Counted from the first letter of the stretch, positions 52,329 to 61,719 are shown. The stretch is DNA of 64,000 bases from Chitinophaga oryziterrae (GCF_009758125.1 NZ_WRXO01000008.1:124001-188000); one strand, 5' to 3'. A program made the numbers and translations. The notes: generated by a model from the letters alone, not told the origin.

Positions 52329-53555
52329 ATGGCAGAACGCAAGCGCAAAATTGTAAATGATCCGGTATATGGCTTTATAACGATAGACCATCCACTGATC
52401 TTTACCCTTATTTCTCACCCTTACTACCAGCGTTTACGCAGGATTCATCAAATGGCGTTAGCTCATCTGGTCTATCCCGGCGCTATGCACACCCGTTTTC
52501 ATCATAGTATGGGCGCTTACCACCTGATGAGTTGCGCGCTGGCGGAATTAAAAAGTAAGGGGGTAGAGATTACGGAAGAGGAAGATATAGCGGCAAGAAT
52601 GGCCATTCTCCTACACGATATTGGCCATGGGCCCTATTCTCATGCATTGGAAAATGGGATTATAGAGGGCGTATCCCATGAAAAGATCAGTCAATGGCTG
52701 ATGGAAGAGCTGAACAAGGAGATGGGCGGGGCCCTCAGTTTAACAATAGATATCTTTAACGGGCGTTATCATAAAACCTTTTTGCATCAGCTCGTTTCAA
52801 GCCAGCTGGATGTGGACAGGATGGATTACCTGAACAGAGATAGTTTTTATACCGGGGTTTCTGAAGGAGTGATAGGCTACGACCGTATTATAAAGATGCT
52901 CACCGTGCATAACGGCGAGCTGATGGTGGAAGAAAAAGGCATTTATTCTATAGAAAAATTCATTGTCGCACGGCGTTTGATGTATTGGCAGGTATACCTT
53001 CATAAAACCGTACTGAGTGCGGAAAATATGCTGGTAAATATCCTGCGCAGAGCGAAAGAGCTGGCATCAAAGGGAGTATCACTTTTTGCTTCTCCTGCCC
53101 TGCACTACTTTTTATACAATACGATCACCGCTGCCAATTTTGAGGAAGAACCTACCTGTTTACAGAAGTTCTGCCTGCTGGATGACTACGATATCATGGG
53201 CGCCATTAAGGTTTGGGTACAACACGAGGACAAAGTGCTGTCTTTACTTTGCAACTGGCTTATAAACAGGCATTTATTGAAATGCACCCTTAGTGATGAC
53301 GACTTCGATGCAACAAGGATTCAAAGATTTAAACAACTTGTGGAAGAGGAATATGGCATTATCGGAAAGGACCTGGATTACTTCGTTTTTACGGGTACGG
53401 CCAGTCTGAGCGCATATAACATGAACACAGAGAAGATCAATATTCTTTTTAAAGACGGAACTGTAAAAGACATTTCCTCTATTGAGAATGCGCTGGTAAG
53501 CCATACACTGGCTATACCCGTAAAAAAATTCTACATTTGTCATCCTAAAATCTAA
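52329..53555 (+). CDS. HD-domain phosphohydrolase
   Basis: Metal-dependent phosphohydrolase of the dGTPase/SAMHD1-like group. It opens with VNDPVYGFITIDHPLIFTLI, a sequence typical of this group. The metal set H...HD...D is His58 or His59 (RFHHS), His96-Asp97 (LLHDIGHGPYSH) and an Asp in QLDVDRMDYLNRD. 408 residues. The likely substrate is a nucleoside triphosphate, but that is from family knowledge. It is followed closely (45 bp) by lpxD, so it may be the first gene of the lipid A operon. Confidence 0.9.
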   Translation: MAERKRKIVNDPVYGFITIDHPLIFTLISHPYYQRLRRIHQMALAHLVYPGAMHTRFHHSMGAYHLMSCALAELKSKGVEITEEEDIAARMAILLHDIGHGPYSHALENGIIEGVSHEKISQWLMEELNKEMGGALSLTIDIFNGRYHKTFLHQLVSSQLDVDRMDYLNRDSFYTGVSEGVIGYDRIIKMLTVHNGELMVEEKGIYSIEKFIVARRLMYWQVYLHKTVLSAENMLVNILRRAKELASKGVSLFASPALHYFLYNTITAANFEEEPTCLQKFCLLDDYDIMGAIKVWVQHEDKVLSLLCNWLINRHLLKCTLSDDDFDATRIQRFKQLVEEEYGIIGKDLDYFVFTGTASLSAYNMNTEKINILFKDGTVKDISSIENALVSHTLAIPVKKFYICHPKI

Positions 53556-53600
53556 GCGCCGTTAAAGACAAGGCTTAGATAACTATATTAATTAATAACT

Positions 53601-54650
53601 ATGCAGTTTAGCGCATTACAATTGGCTACCATGCTGGATGGTAAGCTGGAAGGCAACCCGGAGGTAAAAGTGAGCAACATCGCCAAGATTGAAGAGGCCG
53701 GTGAAGGAATGCTCAGCTTCATTGCTAATCCTAAATACGAAGAGTTCATCTATACCACCAATGCTTCCATACTAATCGTAAATGAGAGTCTGGTAATTGA
53801 ACGGCCGATAAAATCAACCCTGATAAGGGTAAAGGATGCCTACAGCAGTTTTGCTCTGCTGCTTGAGACATACAAGCAGATGACCAGTAACAAAAGCGGT
53901 ATACAACAACCGTCTCATATTCCTGCCACTGTTAAAACAGGTCAGAACGTCTTCATTGGCGCTTTTGCATACCTGGGAGAAAATGTGGTGCTGGGAAATA
54001 ATGTAAAGATATACCCTGGTGTATACCTGGGCGATAATGTGACTGTAAATGATGACAGCACATTGTTCCCTGGTGTAAAGGTGTATGATAACTGTGTGCT
54101 CGGCAAACGTGTGATCCTGCATGCAGGTTGCGTGATTGGTGGCGATGGCTTTGGTTTTGCGCCTCAGCCGGACGGTACTTATAAAAAAGTACCCCAGATC
54201 GGTAATGTTATTATTCATGATGATGTTGAGATAGGGGCCAATACCACTATAGACCGCGCTACAATGGGTTCTACCATTATCCGCCAGGGCGTTAAACTGG
54301 ATAACCTGATACAGGTGGCACACAACGTAGATGTAGACACCAATACCGTTATAGCAGCACAGACCGGTGTATCCGGCAGTACTAAAATCGGTAAGAATTG
54401 CGTGATTGGCGGCCAGGTTGGCCTTGTAGGCCATATCCATCTGGCAGATGGCACTAAGATTAATGCACAGAGCGGTTTATCCAAATCTGTACCGGAACCT
54501 AATACTTCTTTAATGGGTTCACCCGCATTTGATTACAAAAGTTCGTTGAAAAGTCAGGCAATTTTTAGAAATTTGCCCGATCTCGAAAAACGTGTGAAGG
54601 AATTGGAGGATATGATAAAACAGCTGCTTTCCGTGCGGGAAGGTGTTTGA
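53601..54650 (+). CDS. lpxD: UDP-3-O-(3-hydroxyacyl)glucosamine N-acyltransferase
   Basis: Third acyl step of lipid A synthesis, adding the second hydroxyacyl chain at N-2. The N-terminal uridine-binding domain (1-105) precedes a left-handed beta-helix of hexapeptide repeats (about 110-310), with GCVIGGDGFGFAPQPDGTYK (catalytic region) and IGANTTIDRATMGSTII, then a C-terminal helix (LEKRVKELEDMIKQLL). 349 residues. It begins a conserved lpxD-lpxC/fabZ-lpxA order. Confidence 0.97.
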   Translation: MQFSALQLATMLDGKLEGNPEVKVSNIAKIEEAGEGMLSFIANPKYEEFIYTTNASILIVNESLVIERPIKSTLIRVKDAYSSFALLLETYKQMTSNKSGIQQPSHIPATVKTGQNVFIGAFAYLGENVVLGNNVKIYPGVYLGDNVTVNDDSTLFPGVKVYDNCVLGKRVILHAGCVIGGDGFGFAPQPDGTYKKVPQIGNVIIHDDVEIGANTTIDRATMGSTIIRQGVKLDNLIQVAHNVDVDTNTVIAAQTGVSGSTKIGKNCVIGGQVGLVGHIHLADGTKINAQSGLSKSVPEPNTSLMGSPAFDYKSSLKSQAIFRNLPDLEKRVKELEDMIKQLLSVREGV

Positions 54651-54684
54651 AAGGATTTTGTAGGATAAACAGTTATATAAAAAT

Positions 54685-56106
54685 ATGGAGAATCAACAGT
54701 CGCCAAGTCAACATACGATAAAAGCCCCTGTCACTATATCGGGTGTAGGCTTGCACACAGGAGCCCATGTAAACATGACCCTTAAGCCGGCTCCTCCCGG
54801 TTCCGGTATAAAGTTCCAGCGCATAGATATGCCTGATCAGCCTATAGTGAAAGCCGATGTGGATTACGTAGTAGATACCGCCCGTGGTACTACACTGGAA
54901 CACAATGGCGCACGCGTCAGTACTATTGAACACGTAATGGCTGCCCTTGTAGGTACCGGCGTAGACAACGTGCTGATCGAGATCAACGGCCCTGAAATCC
55001 CTATCATGGATGGTAGTTCACAGCCTTTCGTTACAATTATCGACGAAGTGGGTGTGGCCATGCAGGACGCCAAGAAAGTATATTATTCTATAGATACGAA
55101 TATCAGTTTCTATGATGATAAGAAGAATGTGGAAATGGTAGCATTACCTGCTATTGATTACCGCATTACTACTTTGATTGATTTTAATTCTCCGGTACTG
55201 GGTACGCAACATGCGAACCTGAACAGTATACAGGATTTCAAAAAGGAAGTGGCTTCCTGCCGTACCTTCGTATTCCTGCATGAGCTGGAATACCTGATCT
55301 CCAATAACCTGATCAAAGGTGGTGATATCAACAATGCCATCGTGATCGTGGATAAACCGGTAAGTGAAGAAGAGCTGAAACGCCTGGCTAAAGTATTTGA
55401 ACGCGAACATATCAGCGTTGAACAGCGTGAAGGCATCCTCAATAACATCCAACTGCGTTTCCCTAATGAACCGGCCCGTCACAAACTGCTGGACGTTATC
55501 GGAGACCTGGCACTGGTAGGCTACCCTATTAAGGCGCATATCATAGCCAACCGCCCGGGACATGCTTCCAACGTGGAGTTTGCCCGTAAGATCAAGCAAT
55601 ATATCAGGAAGAACAAGCACATCAAAGATGTGCCTGTATATGATCCTAACAAACCGCCGATCTTTGATCTGCCACGTATTGAAAGGACCCTGCCTCACCG
55701 CTACCCTATGCTGCTGGTAGATAAGATCATTGATCTGAATGACACCACTGTAATCGGTATTAAGAACGTAACCTTCAACGAAGGCTTTTTTCAGGGTCAC
55801 TTCCCTAACAATCCGGTGATGCCCGGTGTTCTACAGGTAGAAGCCCTCGCACAATGCGGCGGTATCCTGGCACTGAATACAGTACCTGATCCGGAAAATT
55901 ATGACACCTACTTCATAAAGATTGACAATTGTAAGTTCAAGCAAAAAGTCTTTCCGGGAGATACAATGATCCTGAAGATGGAATTGCTGAACCCTATACG
56001 GAGAGGAATAGTAGAAATGCGCGGAACTGTATTTGTAGGGAACAAGGTAGTTACAGAAGGTGACCTGACAGCTCAAATCATTAAAACAAGAGAAGCTAAA
56101 CAATAG
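54685..56106 (+). CDS. Bifunctional LpxC/FabZ enzyme
   Basis: Fusion of UDP-3-O-acyl-GlcNAc deacetylase (LpxC, about 1-310) and 3-hydroxyacyl-ACP dehydratase (FabZ, about 325-473). LpxC shows GVGLHTGAHVNMTLKPA, the zinc-site STIEHVMAALVG, GPEIPIMDGSSQPF and HKLLDVIGDLAL. FabZ shows LPHRYPMLLVDKI and the active-site GHFPNNPVMPGVLQVEALAQ (His and Glu). The fusion is a known Bacteroidota feature. It joins lipid A commitment to fatty-acid elongation, two pathways that compete for hydroxyacyl-ACP. It lies 34 bp after lpxD and 2 bp before lpxA. Confidence 0.97.
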   Translation: MENQQSPSQHTIKAPVTISGVGLHTGAHVNMTLKPAPPGSGIKFQRIDMPDQPIVKADVDYVVDTARGTTLEHNGARVSTIEHVMAALVGTGVDNVLIEINGPEIPIMDGSSQPFVTIIDEVGVAMQDAKKVYYSIDTNISFYDDKKNVEMVALPAIDYRITTLIDFNSPVLGTQHANLNSIQDFKKEVASCRTFVFLHELEYLISNNLIKGGDINNAIVIVDKPVSEEELKRLAKVFEREHISVEQREGILNNIQLRFPNEPARHKLLDVIGDLALVGYPIKAHIIANRPGHASNVEFARKIKQYIRKNKHIKDVPVYDPNKPPIFDLPRIERTLPHRYPMLLVDKIIDLNDTTVIGIKNVTFNEGFFQGHFPNNPVMPGVLQVEALAQCGGILALNTVPDPENYDTYFIKIDNCKFKQKVFPGDTMILKMELLNPIRRGIVEMRGTVFVGNKVVTEGDLTAQIIKTREAKQ

Positions 56107-56108
56107 CA

Positions 56109-56903
56109 ATGATCCATCCGCTAACTTACATTCACCCTGACGCCAAAGTGGCGCCCAATGTAAAAATCGATCCGTTTACAGTAATTCACAAAAATGTTGA
56201 GATCGGAGATGGCACCTGGATTGGTTCCAATGTAACCATCATGGATGGTGCCCGGATAGGTAAAAATTGCCGCATATTTCCAGGCTCTGTAATATCTGCT
56301 ATTCCACAGGATCTTAAGTTTGCAGGAGAAGATACTCTTACCATCATAGGCGATAACACGACTATCAGAGAGTATGTAACCGTGAACAGAGGTACGAAAG
56401 ACAAACAGAAAACAGTGATCGGCAATAACTGCCTGATCATGGCTTACAGTCACATTGCACACGATTGTGAAGTAGGCAACTACTGCGTATTTTCCAACAA
56501 TACCACACTGGCAGGACATATCACCGTGGGCGACTACGTTGTACTTGCCGGCATGGTAGCCGTTCAGCAATTCTGTAAAATAGGCGCTCACGCCTTTGTT
56601 ACAGGTGGCTCCCTGGTAAGAAAAGACGTTCCTCCTTATGTTAAGGCTGCACGTGAACCACTGTCTTATGTAGGCGTGAATTCCGTAGGTCTGAAAAGAA
56701 GAGGTTTCTCCCTGGAGAAAATCAATCACATACTGGACATCTACCGCGTGATCTTTGTAAAAGGGTACAAGCTGTCTAAAGCGATCAGTATTATTGAAGC
56801 AGAATATCCTGCCACAGATGAAAGAGATGAAATATTGTCCTTCATCCGTGAATCAGGACGCGGCATCATGAGAGGATATACCTCTCTATCAAACGACGAA
56901 TGA
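56109..56903 (+). CDS. lpxA: UDP-N-acetylglucosamine acyltransferase
   Basis: First acyl step of lipid A synthesis. Left-handed beta-helix of hexapeptide repeats: IHPLTYIHPDAKVAPNVKID, then GDNTTIREYVTVNRGT with the acyl-carrier and active-site region CLIMAYSHIAHDCEVGNYCV (catalytic His in SHIAHD), and a C-terminal helical domain from about 195. 264 residues is standard. It follows LpxC/FabZ by 2 bp and overlaps the next gene by 4 bp. Confidence 0.97.
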   Translation: MIHPLTYIHPDAKVAPNVKIDPFTVIHKNVEIGDGTWIGSNVTIMDGARIGKNCRIFPGSVISAIPQDLKFAGEDTLTIIGDNTTIREYVTVNRGTKDKQKTVIGNNCLIMAYSHIAHDCEVGNYCVFSNNTTLAGHITVGDYVVLAGMVAVQQFCKIGAHAFVTGGSLVRKDVPPYVKAAREPLSYVGVNSVGLKRRGFSLEKINHILDIYRVIFVKGYKLSKAISIIEAEYPATDERDEILSFIRESGRGIMRGYTSLSNDE

Positions 56904-57523
56904 AGATTATTCTTGAACAGACAGGTAAGCGTTTCAACTACGACTGGATCTTCCGTCGTGTAACCGCCACCTTCAATGAGGGCGAACGCTATGCTATACT
57001 CGGTCCCAATGGTTCAGGGAAATCTACCTTATTACAGGTAATCAGCGGGCATCTTCATCACAATGAAGGGACCATCTCCTATAGCACACCGGAAAAGCTG
57101 CTCTCTCCTGATCAGTTTTTCCGGCATTGTGCCATTGCCGCTCCCTATCTTGAACTGGTAGAGGAGTTTACTCTCGCAGAATCCCTGCAATTCCATTTAC
57201 AGTTTAAACAATTCATCCCTGCGGTGAAACCGAAAGATGCGGTAGGACTGGTTGGACTGGAAAAGTCCATGCATAAGCAGATCCGCTATTTCTCTTCCGG
57301 TATGAAACAACGCCTTAAACTGGCCCTGGCCATCTTCTCCGATGTGCCGGTATTGTTACTGGACGAGCCCTGCACCAACCTCGATGCTGCCGGTACCTCC
57401 CTTTATCAGCAGCTGATTACCGAATATTGCGGTAACCGCATGGTGATCGTCAGCTCTAACGATGAACAGGAATATTTCATGTGTCCCAACCGTATCAGCA
57501 TTCAGGATTATAAAAATGCATAA
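56900..57523 (+). CDS. Small ABC-type ATPase of unknown transport partner
   Basis: A 207-residue single ATPase domain with Walker A GPNGSGKST (35-43), Q-loop region, signature SSGMKQR (where LSGGQ is usual) and Walker B VLLLDEPCTNLD. The usual switch His after Walker B is absent: VIVSSNDEQEYF has Asn-Asp there. The compact form resembles CcmA-type ATPases. No permease gene is adjacent; the next gene is an MFS protein. It starts in the 4 bp overlap with lpxA, so it is co-translated with the lipid A genes. Confidence 0.88.
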   Translation: MKIILEQTGKRFNYDWIFRRVTATFNEGERYAILGPNGSGKSTLLQVISGHLHHNEGTISYSTPEKLLSPDQFFRHCAIAAPYLELVEEFTLAESLQFHLQFKQFIPAVKPKDAVGLVGLEKSMHKQIRYFSSGMKQRLKLALAIFSDVPVLLLDEPCTNLDAAGTSLYQQLITEYCGNRMVIVSSNDEQEYFMCPNRISIQDYKNA

Positions 57524-57556
57524 CGGCTAAAATTGTATATTCATCCCCAATTAAAG

Positions 57557-58867
57557 ATGCATATGCAAACTGCCAGCAAAAAAGTAATTAATGGTTGGGC
57601 TATGTATGACTGGGCTAACTCAGTATACAATCTTGTTATCACCACCACTTTTTTCCCTATTTATTTCCTCAGTTCTACCAAAGCTCATTTCAACAGCGAA
57701 CGTATTCCCTTCTTCGGAAAATTCTTTGTAAGCTCAGCATTGTATGACTATGCCATGGCTGCTGCGTTCCTTGTTGCGGCAATCTTCTCTCCTATCTTAT
57801 CTTCTATTGCAGATACAAGAGGGAATAAGAAAAGATACCTGATGATGTTCACCTGGCTGGGTGGGATCAGTTGTAGCGCCCTGTATTTTTTTAATGGCGC
57901 AAACGTAGAATTCGGAGTGATCTTTTTCATCCTGGCTACGCTGGGTTATTGCGGAGGACTTGTATTCTATAACTCCTATCTCCCCGAAATAGCCACCCTT
58001 GAAGACCGTGACCGTGTGAGTGCCAGGGGCTTCTCCCTTGGTTATATAGGAAGTGTGTTAATGCAACTAATCGGCTTTGCGCTGGTGGTTGTAAAACCAT
58101 TTGGTATCAGTGACGGACAGGCTGTACTGATTACCTTTTTATTGGTAGGCGTATGGTGGATAGGATTTGCACAGATCACTTTCTTCCGCCTGCCGGCCTC
58201 TGTTCCGGCTGTTGAACAGCACAAGGGCAGCGCCTTAACAGAAGGCTTCTCTGAGCTGCGTAAAGTATACGCTCAGGTGAAACAAATGCCGGTGTTAAAA
58301 ATGTACCTGAGGGGTTTCTTCTTCTATAGCATGGGTGTACAGACTGTGATGATGGCGGCTACCATTTTTGGCAGCGATGAACTACACTTATCTGCCACGC
58401 TGCTCATTGTCACCGTGGTGGTCATACAACTTGTGGGTGTGCTTGGTGCATGGGGAATTGCACGTTTATCTGATAAATTCGGCAACTTACCAGTGCTGAT
58501 TGCTGTTGTTATTCTATGGATAGGGATCTGCATCGCTGGTTACCGTGTTACAACGGCCAACGAGTTTTATGTACTGGCAGCAGGAGTAGGTCTGGTAATG
58601 GGTGGGGTACAGTCTCTCAGCCGTTCTACTTACGCCAAACTGATGCCGGAAACAAAAGATACTGCTTCGTTCTTTAGTTATTATGATGTAACGGAGAAGA
58701 TCTCCATTGTAATAGGCATGAGTACGTTCGGGTTTATTCATGAACAAACGGGAAGCATGCGTAACTCAGTGCTGGCACTGACCGCTTTCTTCATCCTTGG
58801 ACTGATATGCCTGCTGTTTGCTTTCAAAAAAAATGCAACACTGAAAAATGAAACTATACACAATTGA
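57557..58867 (+). CDS. UMF1/Atg22-type MFS transporter
   Basis: Major facilitator protein with about 12 segments and the UMF1 N-terminal hallmark NGWAMYDWANSVYNLVITTT. Other family pieces are GGVQSLSRSTYAKLMPE and the loop IADTRGNKKRYLMM. Related proteins export amino acids or sugars from vacuoles in fungi; bacterial substrates are unknown. A TTG at 57533 is in frame; I use the ATG at 57557 (the ATG at 57563 is equally possible). It overlaps the next gene by 20 bp. Confidence 0.88.
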   Translation: MHMQTASKKVINGWAMYDWANSVYNLVITTTFFPIYFLSSTKAHFNSERIPFFGKFFVSSALYDYAMAAAFLVAAIFSPILSSIADTRGNKKRYLMMFTWLGGISCSALYFFNGANVEFGVIFFILATLGYCGGLVFYNSYLPEIATLEDRDRVSARGFSLGYIGSVLMQLIGFALVVVKPFGISDGQAVLITFLLVGVWWIGFAQITFFRLPASVPAVEQHKGSALTEGFSELRKVYAQVKQMPVLKMYLRGFFFYSMGVQTVMMAATIFGSDELHLSATLLIVTVVVIQLVGVLGAWGIARLSDKFGNLPVLIAVVILWIGICIAGYRVTTANEFYVLAAGVGLVMGGVQSLSRSTYAKLMPETKDTASFFSYYDVTEKISIVIGMSTFGFIHEQTGSMRNSVLALTAFFILGLICLLFAFKKNATLKNETIHN

Positions 58868-59687
58868 TACGGGCTTTTTTAAATTAGATGGCGGGGCTAT
58901 GTATGGCGTAGTTCCCAAAAGCATCTGGCAAAAACTGAACCCGGCAGATGAGAACAATATGTGTACCTGGGCCATGCGTTGCCTGCTCATAGAAGATGGC
59001 AATAAGTTAATCCTGGTGGATAACGGCATCGGCAATAAACAGGATGAAAAATTCTTCCGGCATTATTACCTGCATGGGGATGCTACCCTGGATAGCTCCC
59101 TGGCTAAACATGGTTTTCACCGGGATGATATTACAGATGTATTCTTAACACATCTCCATTTTGATCATTGCGGAGGCAGCATTATCCGTGAAGGTGACAA
59201 ACTGGTGCCTGCCTTCAAAAATGCTACCTACTGGAGCAATCCGCAACACTGGCAATGGGCTACCCAGCCTAATGACCGGGAAAAGGCCTCCTTTTTAAAG
59301 GAAAATATCCTGCCAATACAGGAAAGCGGTCAGTTGAAGTTCATTGAGCAACGGGAAAATATCGCCTTCTGCCCAAATTTCCAGGTGCGTTTTGTACATG
59401 GGCATACGGATGCCATGATGCTGCCGCAACTGCGCTACAAAGACAGGACCATCCTGTATATGGCCGATCTTTTGCCCAGTACAGGGCATATACCGATCCC
59501 ATATGTAATGGCGTATGATATGTTCCCCCTGACCACTTTAGGCGAGAAAAAGCGCTTTTTCCAGGAAGCGGCAGACAATAACTATGTGCTGTTCCTGGAA
59601 CATGATCCGCTGATAGAATGTTGCACCTTACAGGTGACTGAAAAGGGCATCCGGGCAGGAGACCTGTTTAAACTATCTGAAATATAA
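58848..59687 (+). CDS. Metallo-beta-lactamase-fold hydrolase (lactonase/quorum-quencher type)
   Basis: A 279-residue MBL-fold enzyme with HLHFDHCGG (102-110), the HxHxDH motif. A second His lies in FVHGHTDAMM, an Asp in YMADLLPSTGHI and a His in LEHDPLIE, completing a two-metal site as in AHL lactonase and related enzymes. There is no signal peptide. The actual substrate is unknown. It overlaps the MFS gene by 20 bp, which suggests shared translation. Confidence 0.9.
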   Translation: MKLYTIDTGFFKLDGGAMYGVVPKSIWQKLNPADENNMCTWAMRCLLIEDGNKLILVDNGIGNKQDEKFFRHYYLHGDATLDSSLAKHGFHRDDITDVFLTHLHFDHCGGSIIREGDKLVPAFKNATYWSNPQHWQWATQPNDREKASFLKENILPIQESGQLKFIEQRENIAFCPNFQVRFVHGHTDAMMLPQLRYKDRTILYMADLLPSTGHIPIPYVMAYDMFPLTTLGEKKRFFQEAADNNYVLFLEHDPLIECCTLQVTEKGIRAGDLFKLSEI

Positions 59688-59743
59688 TAGTGCCATAATG
59701 TCATTACAAGGCTGTGCTGCACACATTTTGCACTACCCCCGGC

Positions 59744-60124
59744 ATGGCAATACACTTAACACAAGATAATAAATTGAAGAAGCTGATCGTCGTCGGAGAC
59801 CGTGTACTGATAAAACCCACTACGCCCAATGAGCGTACGGATAGTGGCCTCTATCTGCCTCCCGGACTGCAGGAGAGGGAAAAGATCCAGCAGGGATATA
59901 TTATCAAAGCAGGACCGGGATATGCTATTCCCGTACCTTCTGAAGAGACTGAATCCTGGAAACAAGAGGAAGAAAAGGTAAAATACGTGCCTCTGCAGGC
60001 GAAAGAAGGGGATCTGGCTATATTCCTGGTGAGCGGGTCTACAGAAGTCATGTACCAGGGCGAAAAATACTTTATAGTACCACAGGGCGCTATCCTGATG
60101 CTGGAACGGGAAGAAGATCTATGA
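59744..60124 (+). CDS. GroES-like co-chaperone paralogue
   Basis: GroES-fold protein of 126 residues, longer than the usual 90-97. KKLIVVGDRVLIKPTTPNER begins the beta-barrel. The mobile-loop position holds TDSGLYLPPGLQERE, and QQGYIIKAGPG matches the next GroES stretch. An insert (SEETESWKQEEEKVKYVPLQ, with a few more residues) separates the two halves, then VMYQGEKYFIVPQGAILMLE closes the fold. groEL is not adjacent, so this is likely an extra copy. A GTG at 59714 is in frame; I use the ATG at 59744. Confidence 0.85.
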   Translation: MAIHLTQDNKLKKLIVVGDRVLIKPTTPNERTDSGLYLPPGLQEREKIQQGYIIKAGPGYAIPVPSEETESWKQEEEKVKYVPLQAKEGDLAIFLVSGSTEVMYQGEKYFIVPQGAILMLEREEDL

Positions 60125-60125
60125 T

Positions 60126-60151
60126 TAATTTTTTATCTTCATAAAAAATTA
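60126..60151. repeat. A/T-only hairpin in front of the HerA-like gene
   Basis: TAATTTTTTAT and ATAAAAAATTA (11 bp arms, loop CTTC) lie between the GroES-like stop and the next start. It may weaken or tune read-through, but A/T-only stems are weak. Confidence 0.4.
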
Positions 60152-60156
60152 GCATC

Positions 60157-61701
60157 ATGGCAACAAAAGAAGCATTCCTGGAGAGTATTCAGAATGGCTA
60201 TACTTTTAAAGGAGAGCATTTTAAACTGGGATGTGCCATGCTGGATGGCGAGGTTATAAGTGGTGCGGACATCGTTCTTCCGTTAAAGACATTAAACCGT
60301 CATGGATTGATTGCCGGCGCTACCGGTACAGGTAAAACCAAAACATTACAGGTAATAGCGGAAGGCCTCAGCGATGCCAGTGTTCCCGTATTACTCATGG
60401 ATATTAAAGGGGACCTCAGCGGGATAGCTGCTGCAGGTGTTTCCAATGCCAAAATAGATGAACGCTATCAGAAGATAGGCGGCAGCTGGACACCCTCCGC
60501 TTACCCTGTTGAATTATTCTCCCTCAGTAAAGAAAAAGGAGCCCGTTTACGCGCAACAGTTAGTGAGTTCGGTCCAATCCTTCTTTCTAAAATACTTGAA
60601 TTAAATGATACCCAGGAAGGCCTGGTATCCATGATCTTCAAGTATTGTGATGATAATAAACTCCCCCTCCTCGATCTTAAGGATTTCAAGAAAGTATTAC
60701 AGTTCGTTAGTGACGAAGGTAAAACTGAGATTGAAAAAGAGTACGGTAAAATCTCTACTACATCTGCAGGTACTATTCTGCGTAAAGTGATAGGATTAGA
60801 GCAACAGGGTGCTGATCTCTTTTTCGGTGAAACATCTTTCCAGGTGGAAGATCTGCTGCGTATCAGCGATGATGGTCGTGGTATGATCTCTATTGTGCGT
60901 GTAGCGGATTTACAGGACCGTCCTAAGTTATTCTCCACTTTCATGTTAAGCCTGCTGGCTGAGTTATATGCCACTTTACCTGAAGAAGGAGATCTCGATA
61001 AACCTAAGCTGGTATTGTTTATAGATGAAGCACATCTTATTTTCCAGGAAGCCAGTTCTGCACTTTTACAACAGATAGAAACGATTATAAAACTGATCCG
61101 CTCCAAAGGAGTCGGGATATTCTTCTGTACACAAAACCCGATGGATGTACCTCCGGCGGTATTAGGACAGTTAGGTCTTAAAGTACAGCATGCGCTGCGT
61201 GCATTTACTGCGAATGACCGTAAAACTATTAAGCAGACGGCGGAAAATTATCCCCTGTCTGATTTTTATAAAACAGATGATCTGCTTACACAGATAGGTA
61301 TCGGCGAAGCACTGATAACCTGTCTGAATGAGAAAGGAGTACCTACACCACTGGCAGCGACAATGCTGGTATCTCCACGTTCACGTATGGATATTCTTTC
61401 TGCAGAAGAAATGGATAACATCGTAAATTCATCTAAAATGGTGAAGAAATATAACCAGGAGATTGATAACGAAAGTGCTTATGAGATCTTAAATGCCAAA
61501 CTGAATGAAGCTGCGGAAAAGACTGCTGCTGCTGCCCCTGCGCCTAAAGCCGGTAAACAGGAGAAGAGCATGCTGGAAGAAGTGCTGAGTAGTCCTGTTG
61601 CTAAACAGGTAGGACGCACTGCGGCGAACATGATTACACGTAGTTTGTTAGGTGCATTAGGACTTGGTGGAAGAAGCAGTAAAAAAAGCAGCTGGTTTTA
61701 A
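60157..61701 (+). CDS. HerA-like ATPase (DUF853 family)
   Basis: FtsK/HerA superfamily ATPase with Walker A GATGTGKTKTLQVIAEG (54-70), Walker B region KLVLFIDEAHLIFQEAS (about 285-302) and the arginine-finger region FTANDRKTIKQTAENYPLSD. The opening DIVLPLKTLNRHGLIAGATG and VPVLLMDIKGDLSGIAAAG are typical of the DUF853 group. The C-terminal 60 residues are Ala/Lys rich, ending GRSSKKSSWF. HerA helicases usually pair with NurA nuclease, which I do not see here. 514 residues. It lies 32 bp after the GroES-like gene. Confidence 0.9.
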   Translation: MATKEAFLESIQNGYTFKGEHFKLGCAMLDGEVISGADIVLPLKTLNRHGLIAGATGTGKTKTLQVIAEGLSDASVPVLLMDIKGDLSGIAAAGVSNAKIDERYQKIGGSWTPSAYPVELFSLSKEKGARLRATVSEFGPILLSKILELNDTQEGLVSMIFKYCDDNKLPLLDLKDFKKVLQFVSDEGKTEIEKEYGKISTTSAGTILRKVIGLEQQGADLFFGETSFQVEDLLRISDDGRGMISIVRVADLQDRPKLFSTFMLSLLAELYATLPEEGDLDKPKLVLFIDEAHLIFQEASSALLQQIETIIKLIRSKGVGIFFCTQNPMDVPPAVLGQLGLKVQHALRAFTANDRKTIKQTAENYPLSDFYKTDDLLTQIGIGEALITCLNEKGVPTPLAATMLVSPRSRMDILSAEEMDNIVNSSKMVKKYNQEIDNESAYEILNAKLNEAAEKTAAAAPAPKAGKQEKSMLEEVLSSPVAKQVGRTAANMITRSLLGALGLGGRSSKKSSWF

Positions 61702-61719
61702 TATTCAAATACATTATTT

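Noticed and set aside
53814..54440. Minus-strand open frame of 208 codons opposite lpxD
   Set aside because: Shadow of the repeat-rich lpxD; composition unlike a real protein.
55144..55800. Minus-strand open frame of 218 codons opposite lpxC/fabZ
   Set aside because: The plus-strand gene is full length with all catalytic motifs; the reverse frame shows no recognisable protein.
56121..56729. Minus-strand open frame of 202 codons opposite lpxA
   Set aside because: Shadow of the hexapeptide-repeat codons of lpxA.
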